Below are positions 1 to 7,447 of a stretch of 23,918 bases of DNA, in pieces. The notes beneath the pieces were generated by a model. That model was not told the origin of the DNA and made no database searches. It saw nothing but the letters and a program-made list of their open reading frames with translations. The stretch is from a virus, in the IMG/VR virus record IMGVR_UViG_3300020156_000077, positions 1-23,918 of that record. The stretch is one strand, 5' to 3'. Within the stretch, counting starts at the first letter, position 1. The number at the start of each line of letters is the position of its first letter. A program made the position numbers and the translations under genes.

Positions 1-37
1 AGAAATAGGGCAAGCAAGAACTGTGCCGCATAAAGAG

Positions 38-84
38 CTTTTCGCTTCTTTTCGCGACGTTTTGCCGCACTGGTCCGGGTTTTT
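38..84. promoter_or_regulatory. phased T-tracts, likely intrinsic DNA bend
   Basis: T-runs at 39-42, 49-52, 60-63 and 80-84 are spaced about 10, 11 and 20 bases apart, which is one or two helical turns. The first two sit in an identical octamer, CTTTTCGC, at 38-45 and 48-55. A-tracts phased with the helix are known to curve DNA, and such bends occur at promoters and packaging sites. No promoter boxes with good spacing were found beside them, so the function is open. Confidence 0.35.
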
Positions 85-244
85 CTGAGATTATATGGCG
101 GGCGGAGATAAATCGGCAGCGGCGCAAGTGCTTGAACTAGCAGCGGAAAACAGTGGTCGAATGTGGGAAATCCAGAAACGGGTTGTTTATTGGCTGGGTT
201 TTTCGCGCCGAAAAATAATCGAGCAAAAACAAGAGATTAGGGAG

Positions 245-367
245 AAAGGTTCCGGGATCGGAATTTATACCTCTTTTCTAGGATATTGGAAGGAGAGATA
301 GAGAAGAAGAAGGATATAATAGGGGAGGCTATGGAAATTGGACTGAAAAATCGATCCCGGAACCTTT
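245..367. repeat. perfect 16-bp inverted repeat with 91-base spacer
   Basis: AAAGGTTCCGGGATCG at 245-260 is the exact reverse complement of 352-367. The match stops sharply at both ends. The spacer holds a purine-rich stretch, a TATAAT and the start of a short ORF. The right arm ends 18 bases before the nuclease start codon, so a transcript across the region could form a long stem close to that gene's ribosome binding site. It could be an operator, an RNA structure or the remnant ends of a small element; the sequence does not decide between these. Confidence 0.6.
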
Positions 368-399
368 TGCTTGGAGTGCGCTTGAATGGCGAAACCTGA
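331..399 (+). CDS. possible 22-residue leader peptide
   Basis: ATG at 331 follows the very purine-rich AGGGGAGG at 321-328 and opens 22 codons (MEIGLKNRSRNLLLGVRLNG, then ET), stopping at 397-399. The stop lies inside the start of the nuclease gene (ATG 386), so the two could be translationally coupled. The spacing from GGAGG to ATG is only 2 bases, shorter than usual, and the peptide resembles nothing I know. Its codons include the right arm of the inverted repeat. It may be a leader ORF or chance. Confidence 0.22.
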   Translation: MEIGLKNRSRNLLLGVRLNGET

Positions 400-823
400 A
401 ACTGAATTTAAGACTGCCTTGCGCGATGCTTGGAAGGCGTATGGCGGATGGAGCGAGGCCTATGAGCCGGCGCGCGGCAGCGGCATTGGTTATCCTGATG
501 TGCAGTTTTTGGACACCGGGCGGCTGGTGCCGGCTGAGTTGAAGATTGGTCGGTTGTTGGGCGCGTTCTTGTTCTCGGATGATATCCGGCCGGCGCAAGT
601 GAAGTGGCATTGGGATTTGCGGCGACATGGTGGCCACTCCTGTTTGTTGGTCGGTGTGCGCGAGGGCGGGAATTGGGCGTTGTATGCCTATGCTGGCCGT
701 TTGGCGGACTGGCGCGCTGGATGGAGGATCGGCGCTGATGCGCTGTGCTTGGGCTGGGTTAGCGACCCGAAGACGATGGCAGCTTTGTCGGACTATCTGC
801 GGCGCTTGCCAAGTATGGGCTGA
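386..823 (+). CDS. PD-(D/E)XK (VRR-NUC-like) phage nuclease
   Basis: This 145-residue protein has the hallmarks of a small PD-(D/E)XK nuclease of the VRR-NUC or resolvase-like type. There is an early glutamate (E7) in the first helix, then GSGIGYPD with D38, a short strand, and E51-L-K53 as the (D/E)XK element. After these comes a helix with Q71, K73 and W74 in QVKWHWDL, as is common in VRR-NUC domains. Such enzymes cut or process DNA using divalent metal. The start has GGAG at 373-376, nine bases upstream. The gene sits immediately before the small terminase, where many phages carry an HNH endonuclease that assists packaging. A role in packaging or DNA processing is therefore plausible but inferred. 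Confidence 0.7.
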   Translation: MAKPETEFKTALRDAWKAYGGWSEAYEPARGSGIGYPDVQFLDTGRLVPAELKIGRLLGAFLFSDDIRPAQVKWHWDLRRHGGHSCLLVGVREGGNWALYAYAGRLADWRAGWRIGADALCLGWVSDPKTMAALSDYLRRLPSMG

Positions 824-855
824 GCCTGCGATAAAGGCGCTCCCTCGATATTTTT

Positions 856-1383
856 ATGGACGATCAATCGCAGATGGCCAGAGCAAATTCAAAAATGGGC
901 GCCAAGCCATCGCCAGAAGGCGCGGCCCATGAGTTCATTGAGCGTTTGCGCCCACAAGCCGGCAGGCCATCGCTTTATCGTGATGAATATTGCGAAGAAG
1001 TCGTGAATGTCATGCGCGCTGGCTTCAGCCTGACCGCGTTTGCTGGCATCATCGGTGTTACCCCAATGACGGTCACGAATTGGCGCAAGGAACATCCGGA
1101 GTTCGATGAGGCCTGCGAAGTGGCGAAGGCCGCTCGCGTTGTCCACTGGGAAGAAGCCTCCATCCAGACTGGGCGCGGAGGCGGTGGGCCCGGCAGTGCC
1201 ACCATGGTTCAATTCGCTTTGCGCAACATCAGCGCTCACGAATATCCCGACAAGCAGCGGGTGGAGAATACCGGCGCTGACGGCAAGCCGATGGAGCACA
1301 ATGTCACCATGGTGCGCCGGAAGATCATTCGCCCCGGCGATGTCGTGGCGGAGCAGGATGCTGATGAGGCGGGCGAGGAATAA
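856..1383 (+). CDS. terminase small subunit (TerS)
   Basis: This 175-residue protein is the likely DNA-recognition subunit of the packaging motor. Residues about 37-80 form a helix-turn-helix region (GRPSLYRDEYCEEVV, then FSLTAFAGIIGVTPMTVTNW), the arrangement seen in phage small terminases of the PBSX/Terminase_2-like groups. The rest is helical, with a glycine-rich loop near residues 105-114 and a charged C-terminus. No good ribosome binding site precedes ATG 856; ATG 874 or 895 are alternatives, leaving the HTH intact. Position directly before TerL supports the call. Which DNA site it binds is not visible. Confidence 0.75.
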   Translation: MDDQSQMARANSKMGAKPSPEGAAHEFIERLRPQAGRPSLYRDEYCEEVVNVMRAGFSLTAFAGIIGVTPMTVTNWRKEHPEFDEACEVAKAARVVHWEEASIQTGRGGGGPGSATMVQFALRNISAHEYPDKQRVENTGADGKPMEHNVTMVRRKIIRPGDVVAEQDADEAGEE

Positions 1384-1389
1384 TAGTCC

Positions 1390-2637
1390 ATGCTGTCTGA
1401 TGATGGCGCGCTCGACATTCTGACACCGGAAGTCTTCGAGCCATTCCTTGAGCCGGCGCGATACAAAGGCGCCCATGGTGGGCGTGGCTCAGGAAAGTCC
1501 CACTTCTTTGCCGAACTGCTCATTGAGCTTGCGATCCTCTGGCCTAGCATGCATGGCACTGGTCTCCGGGCGGTGTGCATTCGTGAAGTCCAGAAGTCGC
1601 TGGAGCAATCGGTCAAGCGACTGCTTGAAGATAAAATCGCCAAGTTGGGCGTTGGGCATAAGTTCGAAATCCTGAAGGCGGAAATCCGCTGCCCCGGCGA
1701 TGGCTTGATCATCTTCCAAGGGATGCAGAACCACACAGCTGACTCGATCAAGTCGCTGGAAGGCTATGACATTGCTTGGGTGGAAGAAGCGCAGACAATG
1801 AGCCAGCACTCGCTGGACTTGCTGCGCCCGACGATCCGCAAGGAATACGCGGACGGCACAACCTCCGAAATCTGGTTTAGCTGGAACCCACGCTTTGAGG
1901 ATGATCCGGTGGATGAGTTCCTGCGCAAGTATGCGCCGGCCAACTCCATCGTGCGCGAAGTTAATTACATCCACAACCCCTTCTTCCCGAAGGTGCTGAA
2001 GGATGACCTCGAATACGACAAGCGCCGCGATCCAGATCGCTATGGCCACATCTGGCTAGGCGGCTATCAGAAGTCCAGCGAAGCGCGCGTGTTCAAGAAT
2101 TGGACAATCGCGGATGGCTTCCTTGTGCCGCCTCCGGGAACCATCTTCTACCACGGCGCTGACTGGGGCTTTTCGGTCGACCCTTCCATTCTGGTGCGCT
2201 GCTGGATTGAAGATAGGACGCTCTACATTGGCGCGGAGGCCTATGAGGTTGGTTGCGAAATCGACCACACGCCGCAGTTGTGGAATAAAATCCCCGGCGC
2301 GAAGAAGTGGCGCATTGTCGCTGACAGTAGCGATCCGCAAAACATCAGCTACATGCGTCGGCAGGGTTTTAATGTTGTGCCCTCGATCAAAGGGCCAAAC
2401 TCAGTTGAGCAAGGCGTGGAGTTCCTGAAGGGATATGACATCGTCATTGACCCCCGTTGCGTCCACACTATCGATGAGTTTACCTTCTACAGCTACAAGG
2501 TGGACCCTCGCACCCAAAAGGTCACTAGCGTTCTTGAAGACAAAAAGAACCATGTTATCGATGCGATCCGCTATGCTATCGAGGAAGTCCGCAACGCTGC
2601 GCCAATGGCATCTGTTGGCACATTTGGAAGGCGCTAA
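1390..2637 (+). CDS. terminase large subunit (TerL), ATPase and nuclease
   Basis: This is the packaging motor that pumps DNA into the prohead and cuts the concatemer. At 415 residues it is typical of the PBSX/Terminase_3 type. The N-terminal ATPase has Walker A GGRGSGKS at residues 30-37, Walker B YDIAWVEEA at 126-134 with catalytic Glu, and a coupling motif FSWNP at 163-167. The C-terminal RNase H-fold nuclease shows D258 (GADWG), D312 (VADSSDP) and D391 (VIDAIRYA), the expected three acidic metal ligands. GAGGAA at 1375-1380 is a good ribosome binding site nine bases before ATG. It lies between TerS and the portal gene, the usual packaging order. Confidence 0.95.
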   Translation: MLSDDGALDILTPEVFEPFLEPARYKGAHGGRGSGKSHFFAELLIELAILWPSMHGTGLRAVCIREVQKSLEQSVKRLLEDKIAKLGVGHKFEILKAEIRCPGDGLIIFQGMQNHTADSIKSLEGYDIAWVEEAQTMSQHSLDLLRPTIRKEYADGTTSEIWFSWNPRFEDDPVDEFLRKYAPANSIVREVNYIHNPFFPKVLKDDLEYDKRRDPDRYGHIWLGGYQKSSEARVFKNWTIADGFLVPPPGTIFYHGADWGFSVDPSILVRCWIEDRTLYIGAEAYEVGCEIDHTPQLWNKIPGAKKWRIVADSSDPQNISYMRRQGFNVVPSIKGPNSVEQGVEFLKGYDIVIDPRCVHTIDEFTFYSYKVDPRTQKVTSVLEDKKNHVIDAIRYAIEEVRNAAPMASVGTFGRR

Positions 2638-2639
2638 GA

Positions 2640-4172
2640 ATGGCCGAAAAAGAGTTTGACCCCTCCACCCCATCATCGGTCTATACCGCCATGATTGCTG
2701 AGTGGCAGTTGGTCCGCGATATCCGCGCCGGAGCCGCAGCGATCCGCGCCGCAGGTCAGACCTATCTGCCCAAATTCGAAGATGAGGATGACGACGAATA
2801 CACCAAGCGCCTTGCCGTCGCGCCATTCACCGCGCTGTATGAGGACAGCACACGAACGCTGGTCAGCAAGCCCTTTAGCAAGGAAGTGAAGCTCCAAGGC
2901 GAAGTTCCCCAAGACCTTCGCGACTGGTGCGAAAACATCGACCTTGCCGGCAACAACCTGCATGTGTATGCCTCCAACACCTTTGGGGAAGCGATCCACA
3001 TGGGCGGCTGCTACATCCTCGTGGACATGCCGCGCCCGAACCAAGCGCCAGCCAACCTTGCCCAAGAGCGCGCGGCCGGCCTGCGGCCATTCTTCCGGAA
3101 TATCCATTTTGACGACATGCTGGCGATCTATGACGGTGTGCGCAATGGCAAAACCTACATCCGCCAAATCCGCTTCCGTGACAACTCGCTGGAGCTAGAC
3201 GATCTGGAGGAGAAGCTGGTGGAGCGCATCCGGGTCATTGACGATCTGGGCGAAGGCGACACGCCATGGCTGGAGCAACGGGTGTTTGAAAAGGGCAGCG
3301 AAGGCTGGTTCCTCAACACTGATCTGTCTGGCACCATCGGCGCTCCGAAGATCACCGAAATTCCACTGGTGCCACTGTTGTTCGGCCTGCCGGTCAATGG
3401 GCGCTTTGGCGTCAAGCCGACGATGGCCGATCTTGCCCACAAGCAGATTGAACACTATCGGCACTCCAACCGCCTTGACAACGCGCTGGAGTTCACCGGC
3501 TTTTCGCCATTGCAGGCGAAGGGCATGGCTCCACCGATGGAGAAGGATGACGCGGGCAATATGGTCGCCATGCGGCTCAGGATCGGCCAGAAGACCATCC
3601 TGTTTGCGCCTCCGGGCCAAGCCGGCGATAGGCCGGAATGGGATTGGCTGAAGACTGACTCAGCCGGCATCAACCAGCTTCGTGAACACAAGAAGGATTT
3701 GGAAGCCGAAATGCGTATGCTTGGCCTCCAGCCGATCATGCCGCAGGGCGGCATCCAGAACATGGCCGCCACGACTTCGAGCATCAACGCTGCCCGCACC
3801 CACAGCGCCGTGCAAGCGTGGGCGCTGAAGCTCAAGGACGCCATTGAGCTTGCCTTTGTGTATGCCGCTCGCTGGCGGAACCTGCCGGAGACGGCTGAGG
3901 CCTTCGTCCACACTGATTTCTCCTCCGAAGTGCTCAAGGACGCTGATGAAAAGCTCCTGCTGGAAATGGTGTTGGCTGGCCTGATCACCCGCGAAACATT
4001 CTATGACGAAATGCAGCGCCGCGACATCCTTGGGCCGCAGTTCGACAAGACTGAGGAGCCGGATAAGCTCGAAGCCGAAGGCCTAGGGCTGGCCAACGCT
4101 GGCCTGCCGGCTCCGGGCGAAGATGGCCCAACTGAGGGCGAGCAGGCGTCTGGCGGAGGCGCTGGCCAATGA
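2640..4172 (+). CDS. portal protein (DUF4055-type)
   Basis: This 510-residue protein matches the DUF4055 portal group in length and layout. The N-terminal part is helical and acidic (residues 1-60), followed by segments resembling DUF4055 such as ALYEDSTRTLVSKPFSKEV, a central mixed domain, and a long helical stretch around residues 340-420 containing INAARTHSAVQAWALKL. Portal proteins form the dodecameric ring at one capsid vertex through which DNA enters and leaves, and they dock TerL. The C-terminus is low-complexity and rich in Gly, Glu and Ala. GGAAGG at 2626-2631 is a clear ribosome binding site. The stop overlaps the next ATG (ATGA). Confidence 0.85.
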   Translation: MAEKEFDPSTPSSVYTAMIAEWQLVRDIRAGAAAIRAAGQTYLPKFEDEDDDEYTKRLAVAPFTALYEDSTRTLVSKPFSKEVKLQGEVPQDLRDWCENIDLAGNNLHVYASNTFGEAIHMGGCYILVDMPRPNQAPANLAQERAAGLRPFFRNIHFDDMLAIYDGVRNGKTYIRQIRFRDNSLELDDLEEKLVERIRVIDDLGEGDTPWLEQRVFEKGSEGWFLNTDLSGTIGAPKITEIPLVPLLFGLPVNGRFGVKPTMADLAHKQIEHYRHSNRLDNALEFTGFSPLQAKGMAPPMEKDDAGNMVAMRLRIGQKTILFAPPGQAGDRPEWDWLKTDSAGINQLREHKKDLEAEMRMLGLQPIMPQGGIQNMAATTSSINAARTHSAVQAWALKLKDAIELAFVYAARWRNLPETAEAFVHTDFSSEVLKDADEKLLLEMVLAGLITRETFYDEMQRRDILGPQFDKTEEPDKLEAEGLGLANAGLPAPGEDGPTEGEQASGGGAGQ

Positions 4173-4369
4173 GCGACGTCATAAGCCTCGCTGATCGCCG
4201 GCCGCCAGTTTGCTACACTGTCCGGATCGTCCACCGCTGGGATGACAGCCTAGAGGTTTTGGTGGAGGATATTGCCAGCGATGAGCGAAGCCGCGCGAGC
4301 GCTGCCGATGCCATGCGCCGGGCCGCTGACCTTATCGAACATGGATCGCCGGAAGATGTCAAGCGTTGA
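4169..4369 (+). CDS. small hypothetical protein
   Basis: This 66-residue protein begins inside the portal stop codon (ATGA overlap) with GGAGG at 4154-4158 upstream, so it is probably co-translated with the portal gene. It has an N-terminal beta-like segment (CYTVRIVHRWDDSLEVLVED) and a C-terminal amphipathic helix rich in Ala, Arg and Asp. I see no known domain. Tight coupling and normal codon use argue that it is a real gene. A structural or accessory role in the head is possible but unproven. Confidence 0.6.
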   Translation: MSDVISLADRRPPVCYTVRIVHRWDDSLEVLVEDIASDERSRASAADAMRRAADLIEHGSPEDVKR

Positions 4370-4652
4370 CGAAGTCGCCCTAGTCGCATTCAACGCCGCT
4401 CAACAAATGGCGGTTGACGAGAATGACCGCGTCTGGTTTGTCGATTGCTGGCTGGATGACGAAGGCGACGAAATCATCGACCGCTGGGCCAACCCCGATC
4501 AACCGCTGGGCGACACCACGCCGAATGTCAATTGGGAGGCTTGGGAGTTTGTCGAGGCGGTCACGGCATATTCTGACTTTCCCGAAGGCCGCAAATGGAC
4601 TACCTTCAGGCCAGATGACTTCGAACGCTCCGCCGAAGGGATAGTCAACTGA
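4341..4652 (+). CDS. small acidic hypothetical protein
   Basis: This gene encodes about 103 residues from ATG 4341, or 98 from ATG 4356; the frame is also open further up to an ATG at 4272. I prefer a late start because it limits overlap with the previous gene, which ends at 4369. No start has a convincing ribosome binding site. The protein is acidic and tryptophan-rich, for example RVWFVDCWLDDEGDEIIDRW and NWEAWEFV. No domain is recognised. It ends two bases before the gpF-like gene, so it is part of the same operon. Confidence 0.6.
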   Translation: MDRRKMSSVDEVALVAFNAAQQMAVDENDRVWFVDCWLDDEGDEIIDRWANPDQPLGDTTPNVNWEAWEFVEAVTAYSDFPEGRKWTTFRPDDFERSAEGIVN

Positions 4653-4654
4653 CC

Positions 4655-5641
4655 ATGGCCGCTTCAGCCGCCAAGCTCCGCGACCTGACCATTCTGCATC
4701 ACATCGGGCTCACCCGATATTCGCGACCTGTCATTAATCGCATCTTGAAGGCCTTGCGCGAGACACAGGCCGATATCGAGGCCTTGCTGACCGAACGCTT
4801 GGCGGTGGTCGAGAACAGCGCCCGCGATCCGCGCTCGCTCCGCCTCAATGCCCTGCTTGAGCAGGTGCGGCGCACCCAGACCGAAGCCCATGCCGCGATC
4901 CGCGCGAGGCTCGAAACCGACATTGATGAAATGATCGAGGAGGAGGCTGATTGGGCCGCTGGCTTCTCCAAGATCGCCATCGGCGCTGACGCCAATCTTG
5001 CAACTGTCAGCGCTGCCCAGCTGCGCGCTGCGGTAATGGCCTTCCCATTCCAAGGCCTTCACCTTCGCGAGTGGATGGACAAATTCGAGGACGGCGACAA
5101 GCAGCGCATGCGCGGCCAAATCATGATGGGGTATCTGGAAGGCGAAAGCGTTCCGCAGATTATGCGCCGCATTCGCATCATTGCGCCAGTGTCGCAACGC
5201 GGCGCGGAAATGATGGTTCGCACCAGCCTGACGCATATCAACAGCCGCGCCGTGCGCGAGAACATTGACGCCAACCCCGATCTGTTCCCCAAATATCAGT
5301 GGGTGAGCGTTCTGGACAACCGAACCACCCCGATCTGTCGGGCACATGCGGGCAAGGTCTTCGCTCGCACAAATGGCCCAATTCCTCCGGCCCACCCCAA
5401 TTGCCGTTCCACCATCTTTCCCTTAGTGAAGGGAGTTGCGCCGGCAGAAGATATGGGGTTTGACACGTGGCTGAATGAGCAGGACGCTGAGACCCAGCGC
5501 GATGTTCTGGGCGCTTCGAGGTTCAAGCTCTGGTCGGAGGGGAAAATGACGCTAGACCGCTTTGTGGATGGCAATCAAACCCTTACCCTCGAACAACTGC
5601 GCAAGCGCGATGCGGCAGCATTTCAGAAGGCGGGTTTGTAG
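4655..5641 (+). CDS. Mu gpF-like head morphogenesis (minor head) protein
   Basis: This 328-residue protein carries the signature of the phage Mu F / SPP1 gp7 family near its C-terminus: WVSVLDNRTTPICRAHAGKV at about 216-235, followed by PPAHPNCRSTIFPL at 244-257. The N-terminal two thirds are helical and charged. Family members are minor head proteins bound to the portal region and needed for head assembly or DNA ejection. The conserved Cys and His residues (C228, H231, H247, C250) may bind metal. Its place after the portal gene and two bases after the previous stop fits the usual order. Confidence 0.88.
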   Translation: MAASAAKLRDLTILHHIGLTRYSRPVINRILKALRETQADIEALLTERLAVVENSARDPRSLRLNALLEQVRRTQTEAHAAIRARLETDIDEMIEEEADWAAGFSKIAIGADANLATVSAAQLRAAVMAFPFQGLHLREWMDKFEDGDKQRMRGQIMMGYLEGESVPQIMRRIRIIAPVSQRGAEMMVRTSLTHINSRAVRENIDANPDLFPKYQWVSVLDNRTTPICRAHAGKVFARTNGPIPPAHPNCRSTIFPLVKGVAPAEDMGFDTWLNEQDAETQRDVLGASRFKLWSEGKMTLDRFVDGNQTLTLEQLRKRDAAAFQKAGL

Positions 5642-5642
5642 G

Positions 5643-5828
5643 ATGAATATTATTGGCGCTATCATGGTGGTTGGCTCCTTCGCGGCGCTGGGCCATTCGC
5701 TCTGGGCCTCGATCCGGGAAGGCGAGAAGTTGGGCGCGCTCATCCGAGACAATTGGTGGGACATCATCTTGTTCGGCTCGATTGCCATGGCCGGCGCTGG
5801 ACTTATCGTGGGTGACGCGCTGATCTAG
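5643..5828 (+). CDS. small two-helix membrane protein
   Basis: This 61-residue protein starts at ATG 5643, one base after the gpF-like stop. The frame is open further upstream into the gpF gene, but the portion before this Met is unlike a real protein. Two hydrophobic segments (about residues 2-23 and 40-60) flank a charged middle (IREGEKLGALIRDNWWD), which predicts two membrane helices with a short loop. Nothing identifies a family. Phage inner-membrane proteins of this size include holins and superinfection-exclusion proteins, but its place inside the head cluster is unusual for a holin. The function is unknown. Confidence 0.6.
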   Translation: MNIIGAIMVVGSFAALGHSLWASIREGEKLGALIRDNWWDIILFGSIAMAGAGLIVGDALI

Positions 5829-5864
5829 CTTGCCTCCGGGCGCTCCTGCCCTTTTGCTAGGATC

Positions 5865-6119
5865 ATGGAAGAAGCGAATCCCCCATCACGCTTCCGGGTC
5901 ATCGAAGGCGGAACGCCTCCCAAGCCGGCAAAGCCCAAGCGCGCTCCGAAGCCTGCCCTCGCTGGCCGGCTGCATGTCTGCCCTCACTGCAACATCAGCG
6001 CCTTGGTCAAGCTCCGCCTTGGCGCGCTCGATGTCGCCGGCAAACTCAGGGGTGGCGCTGACCACATGTGCTGCGCTCGCTGCCTTCGCCCTTTTTATCA
6101 GGTCAGATCATATGATTAA
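5865..6119 (+). CDS. small zinc-ribbon protein
   Basis: This 84-residue protein has CPHC at residues 39-42 and CCARC at 69-73, a two-knuckle pattern expected of a zinc ribbon. The N-terminus is a basic, proline- and lysine-rich tail (about residues 17-34), suggesting nucleic-acid or protein contact. No specific family was recognised. Its stop (6117-6119) overlaps the start of the HExxH gene by eight bases, so the two are probably translated together. A structural zinc site is likely; the role is unknown. Confidence 0.6.
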   Translation: MEEANPPSRFRVIEGGTPPKPAKPKRAPKPALAGRLHVCPHCNISALVKLRLGALDVAGKLRGGADHMCCARCLRPFYQVRSYD

Positions 6120-6528
6120 GCCACTCCGCTGGCACATGCCGCCTTTGTTCACATGCATGAAGTTCGCCTTTTGCCCCACTGAGGAAGTCTGGGAGGCGGA
6201 GCGCGAGAAGGTGAAGAAGGCCGACACCCTCGACATTGGCGAATATCCTCAGACCAATGGCATGTGCGTTTCTTGGCGCTCCAAGGGCGGTGTGCTGCAT
6301 GTGCTCATTACGCTAGATGATGAATTAGACAGCGATCCAGTCGAGTTGATTTCGGTCATCGCTCATGAATGCTATCATTTGGCCTGCCACACTTTGCGGG
6401 CCGCTTCGGAGGAGGAGCCGGGTGAGGAGACTGTTGCCTATCTGGTGGGGGATTTGGTCAAAACGATCTGGGAAGATTATTGCCTCACGCGTGGCAAAGC
6501 CAAATTCCCCGGAGTGGCCGAAAAATAG
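6112..6528 (+). CDS. HExxH putative zinc metallopeptidase
   Basis: This 138-residue protein contains HECYH at residues 85-89, an HExxH zinc-binding motif within an amphipathic helix (LISVIAHECYHLACHTL). E105/E106 in GEETVAYLVGDL is a candidate third ligand 16-17 residues later, an arrangement typical of gluzincin-like domains. I chose ATG 6112 because the sequence upstream of it in this frame is the shadow of the zinc-ribbon gene; the two genes overlap by eight bases. It lies just before the scaffold and capsid genes. It might process a head protein or act on a host target, but no substrate can be read from the sequence and catalytic activity is not proven. Confidence 0.7.
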   Translation: MIKPLRWHMPPLFTCMKFAFCPTEEVWEAEREKVKKADTLDIGEYPQTNGMCVSWRSKGGVLHVLITLDDELDSDPVELISVIAHECYHLACHTLRAASEEEPGEETVAYLVGDLVKTIWEDYCLTRGKAKFPGVAEK

Positions 6529-6637
6529 GCGGTTGCCAACTCGCTAAACAATCAGCTATCTCGGAAGTCTAGCCAGTCGCGAGACGCGGCCGGCAGCTAA
6601 CGCGGTGAGACGCCGCAATTCAAAGCGAGACGCTGAG
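6529..6637 (+). promoter_or_regulatory. intergenic leader before scaffold, possible weak promoter
   Basis: This gap holds TTGCCA (6533-6538) followed after 18 bases by TATCTC (6557-6562), a partial match to sigma-70 boxes. It also holds three copies of GAGACGC, at 6581-6587, 6607-6613 and 6627-6633. Either could regulate the scaffold and capsid genes. Both signals are weak, and the heptamers could be chance in GC-rich DNA. Confidence 0.2.
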
Positions 6638-7447
6638 ATGTTTGATTTTGACCTGATCCTTGACAACCTCGACAACGTGCCGGATGAATTCAAGGGCCTT
6701 TACACGGCCGGCGATGACGGCAAGTTCAACCTCGCGCCGGCTCTGGCTGAAAAGCTCAAGGCAGGTGGCGGCGCACACACTGCGCTCGCCAAGGAGCGCA
6801 AGGACAAGGCCAACCTCGAAAAGATCGTGAAGGCTTTCCGCACCGCCGCTGGTGTCGAGACGCCTGAAGAACTCACTGAGCGCATCACCACCCTCGAAGA
6901 TCAGGCCAACAAGGCTTCTGGCGCCGATGAGCGGGTGGCCAATGTCAAGAAAGACCTTGAAGACACCTATCAGGGCCAGATCACGACCCTGACCACAACC
7001 CTCGCCAATGAGCGCGCCGACAGTGACCGGGATTTCCGTGACCGCAATGTCATGGATGCAATCTCCGCCGCAGAGGCGATCCCCGAAGCCCTGCGGCCGA
7101 TCCTGCGCGAGCGGGTTTCGACTGTGCGCAGCGATGACAACAAGCGCTCGCTTGTCATCAAGGACGAAAATGGTGAAGAAGTGCTGGACGGCCACGGCAA
7201 CCCGATCACGCTGAAGGCGTATGTCGAGAAGCTCAAGGCTGACGAAAAGTACGGCTTTGCCTTCAAGCCCTCCGGCGCTCTGGGCGCTGGCGCCGGCAAC
7301 GGCAATGGCAACAACAAGAACATTGGAGGGGTCAATCCCTTCAAGAAGGAAACCCAGAACCTCACTGAAGCGCAAAAGCTGATCGCGTCCAATCCGGAAC
7401 GCGCTCGCGCTCTTGCGCAACAGGCAGGCTATCCAGTAACTTGGTGA
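6638..7447 (+). CDS. head scaffolding protein
   Basis: This protein of 269 residues from ATG 6638 is strongly charged and helical, with coiled-coil-like stretches at about residues 45-135 (ALAKERKDKANLEKIVKAF, and repeated Glu/Lys/Leu segments). A Gly/Asn-rich linker near 215-232 precedes a short basic C-terminal segment ending in AQQAGYPVTW. This is the layout of phage scaffolding proteins, whose C-terminal end contacts the capsid protein, and it directly precedes the capsid gene. A GTG at 6605 would add 11 residues, but the ATG gives the natural start MFDFDLILDNLDNV. Confidence 0.75.
   Translation: MFDFDLILDNLDNVPDEFKGLYTAGDDGKFNLAPALAEKLKAGGGAHTALAKERKDKANLEKIVKAFRTAAGVETPEELTERITTLEDQANKASGADERVANVKKDLEDTYQGQITTLTTTLANERADSDRDFRDRNVMDAISAAEAIPEALRPILRERVSTVRSDDNKRSLVIKDENGEEVLDGHGNPITLKAYVEKLKADEKYGFAFKPSGALGAGAGNGNGNNKNIGGVNPFKKETQNLTEAQKLIASNPERARALAQQAGYPVTW

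Larger units (their letters stand above)
1..385. other. AT-richer leader region with no confident gene
   Basis: No gene can be assigned with confidence to this stretch. It is visibly poorer in G+C than the structural genes (about 25 of 60 bases in 241-300). It contains phased T-tracts (39-84), a perfect 16-bp inverted repeat (245-260 with 352-367), a nearly all-purine stretch (about 289-313) and an isolated TATAAT (315-320) that lacks a matching -35 box. A 68-codon ORF at 95-301 has no ribosome binding site and no recognisable domain, so I do not call it a gene. Lying just upstream of the terminase cluster, the region could hold a late promoter or a packaging site; that is inference only. Confidence 0.5.

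Noticed and set aside
95-301. 68-codon ORF in the left leader
   Set aside because: No ribosome binding site, no domain, and it spans the left arm of the inverted repeat. Not enough to call a gene.
315-320. TATAAT as a promoter -10 box
   Set aside because: No TTGACA-like box at 16-18 bases upstream and no extended -10 TG; kept only as part of the leader description.
5830-6111. Upstream extension of the HExxH gene
   Set aside because: This part overlaps the zinc-ribbon gene in another frame and reads as low-complexity Ser/Ala shadow. ATG 6112 gives a natural start.
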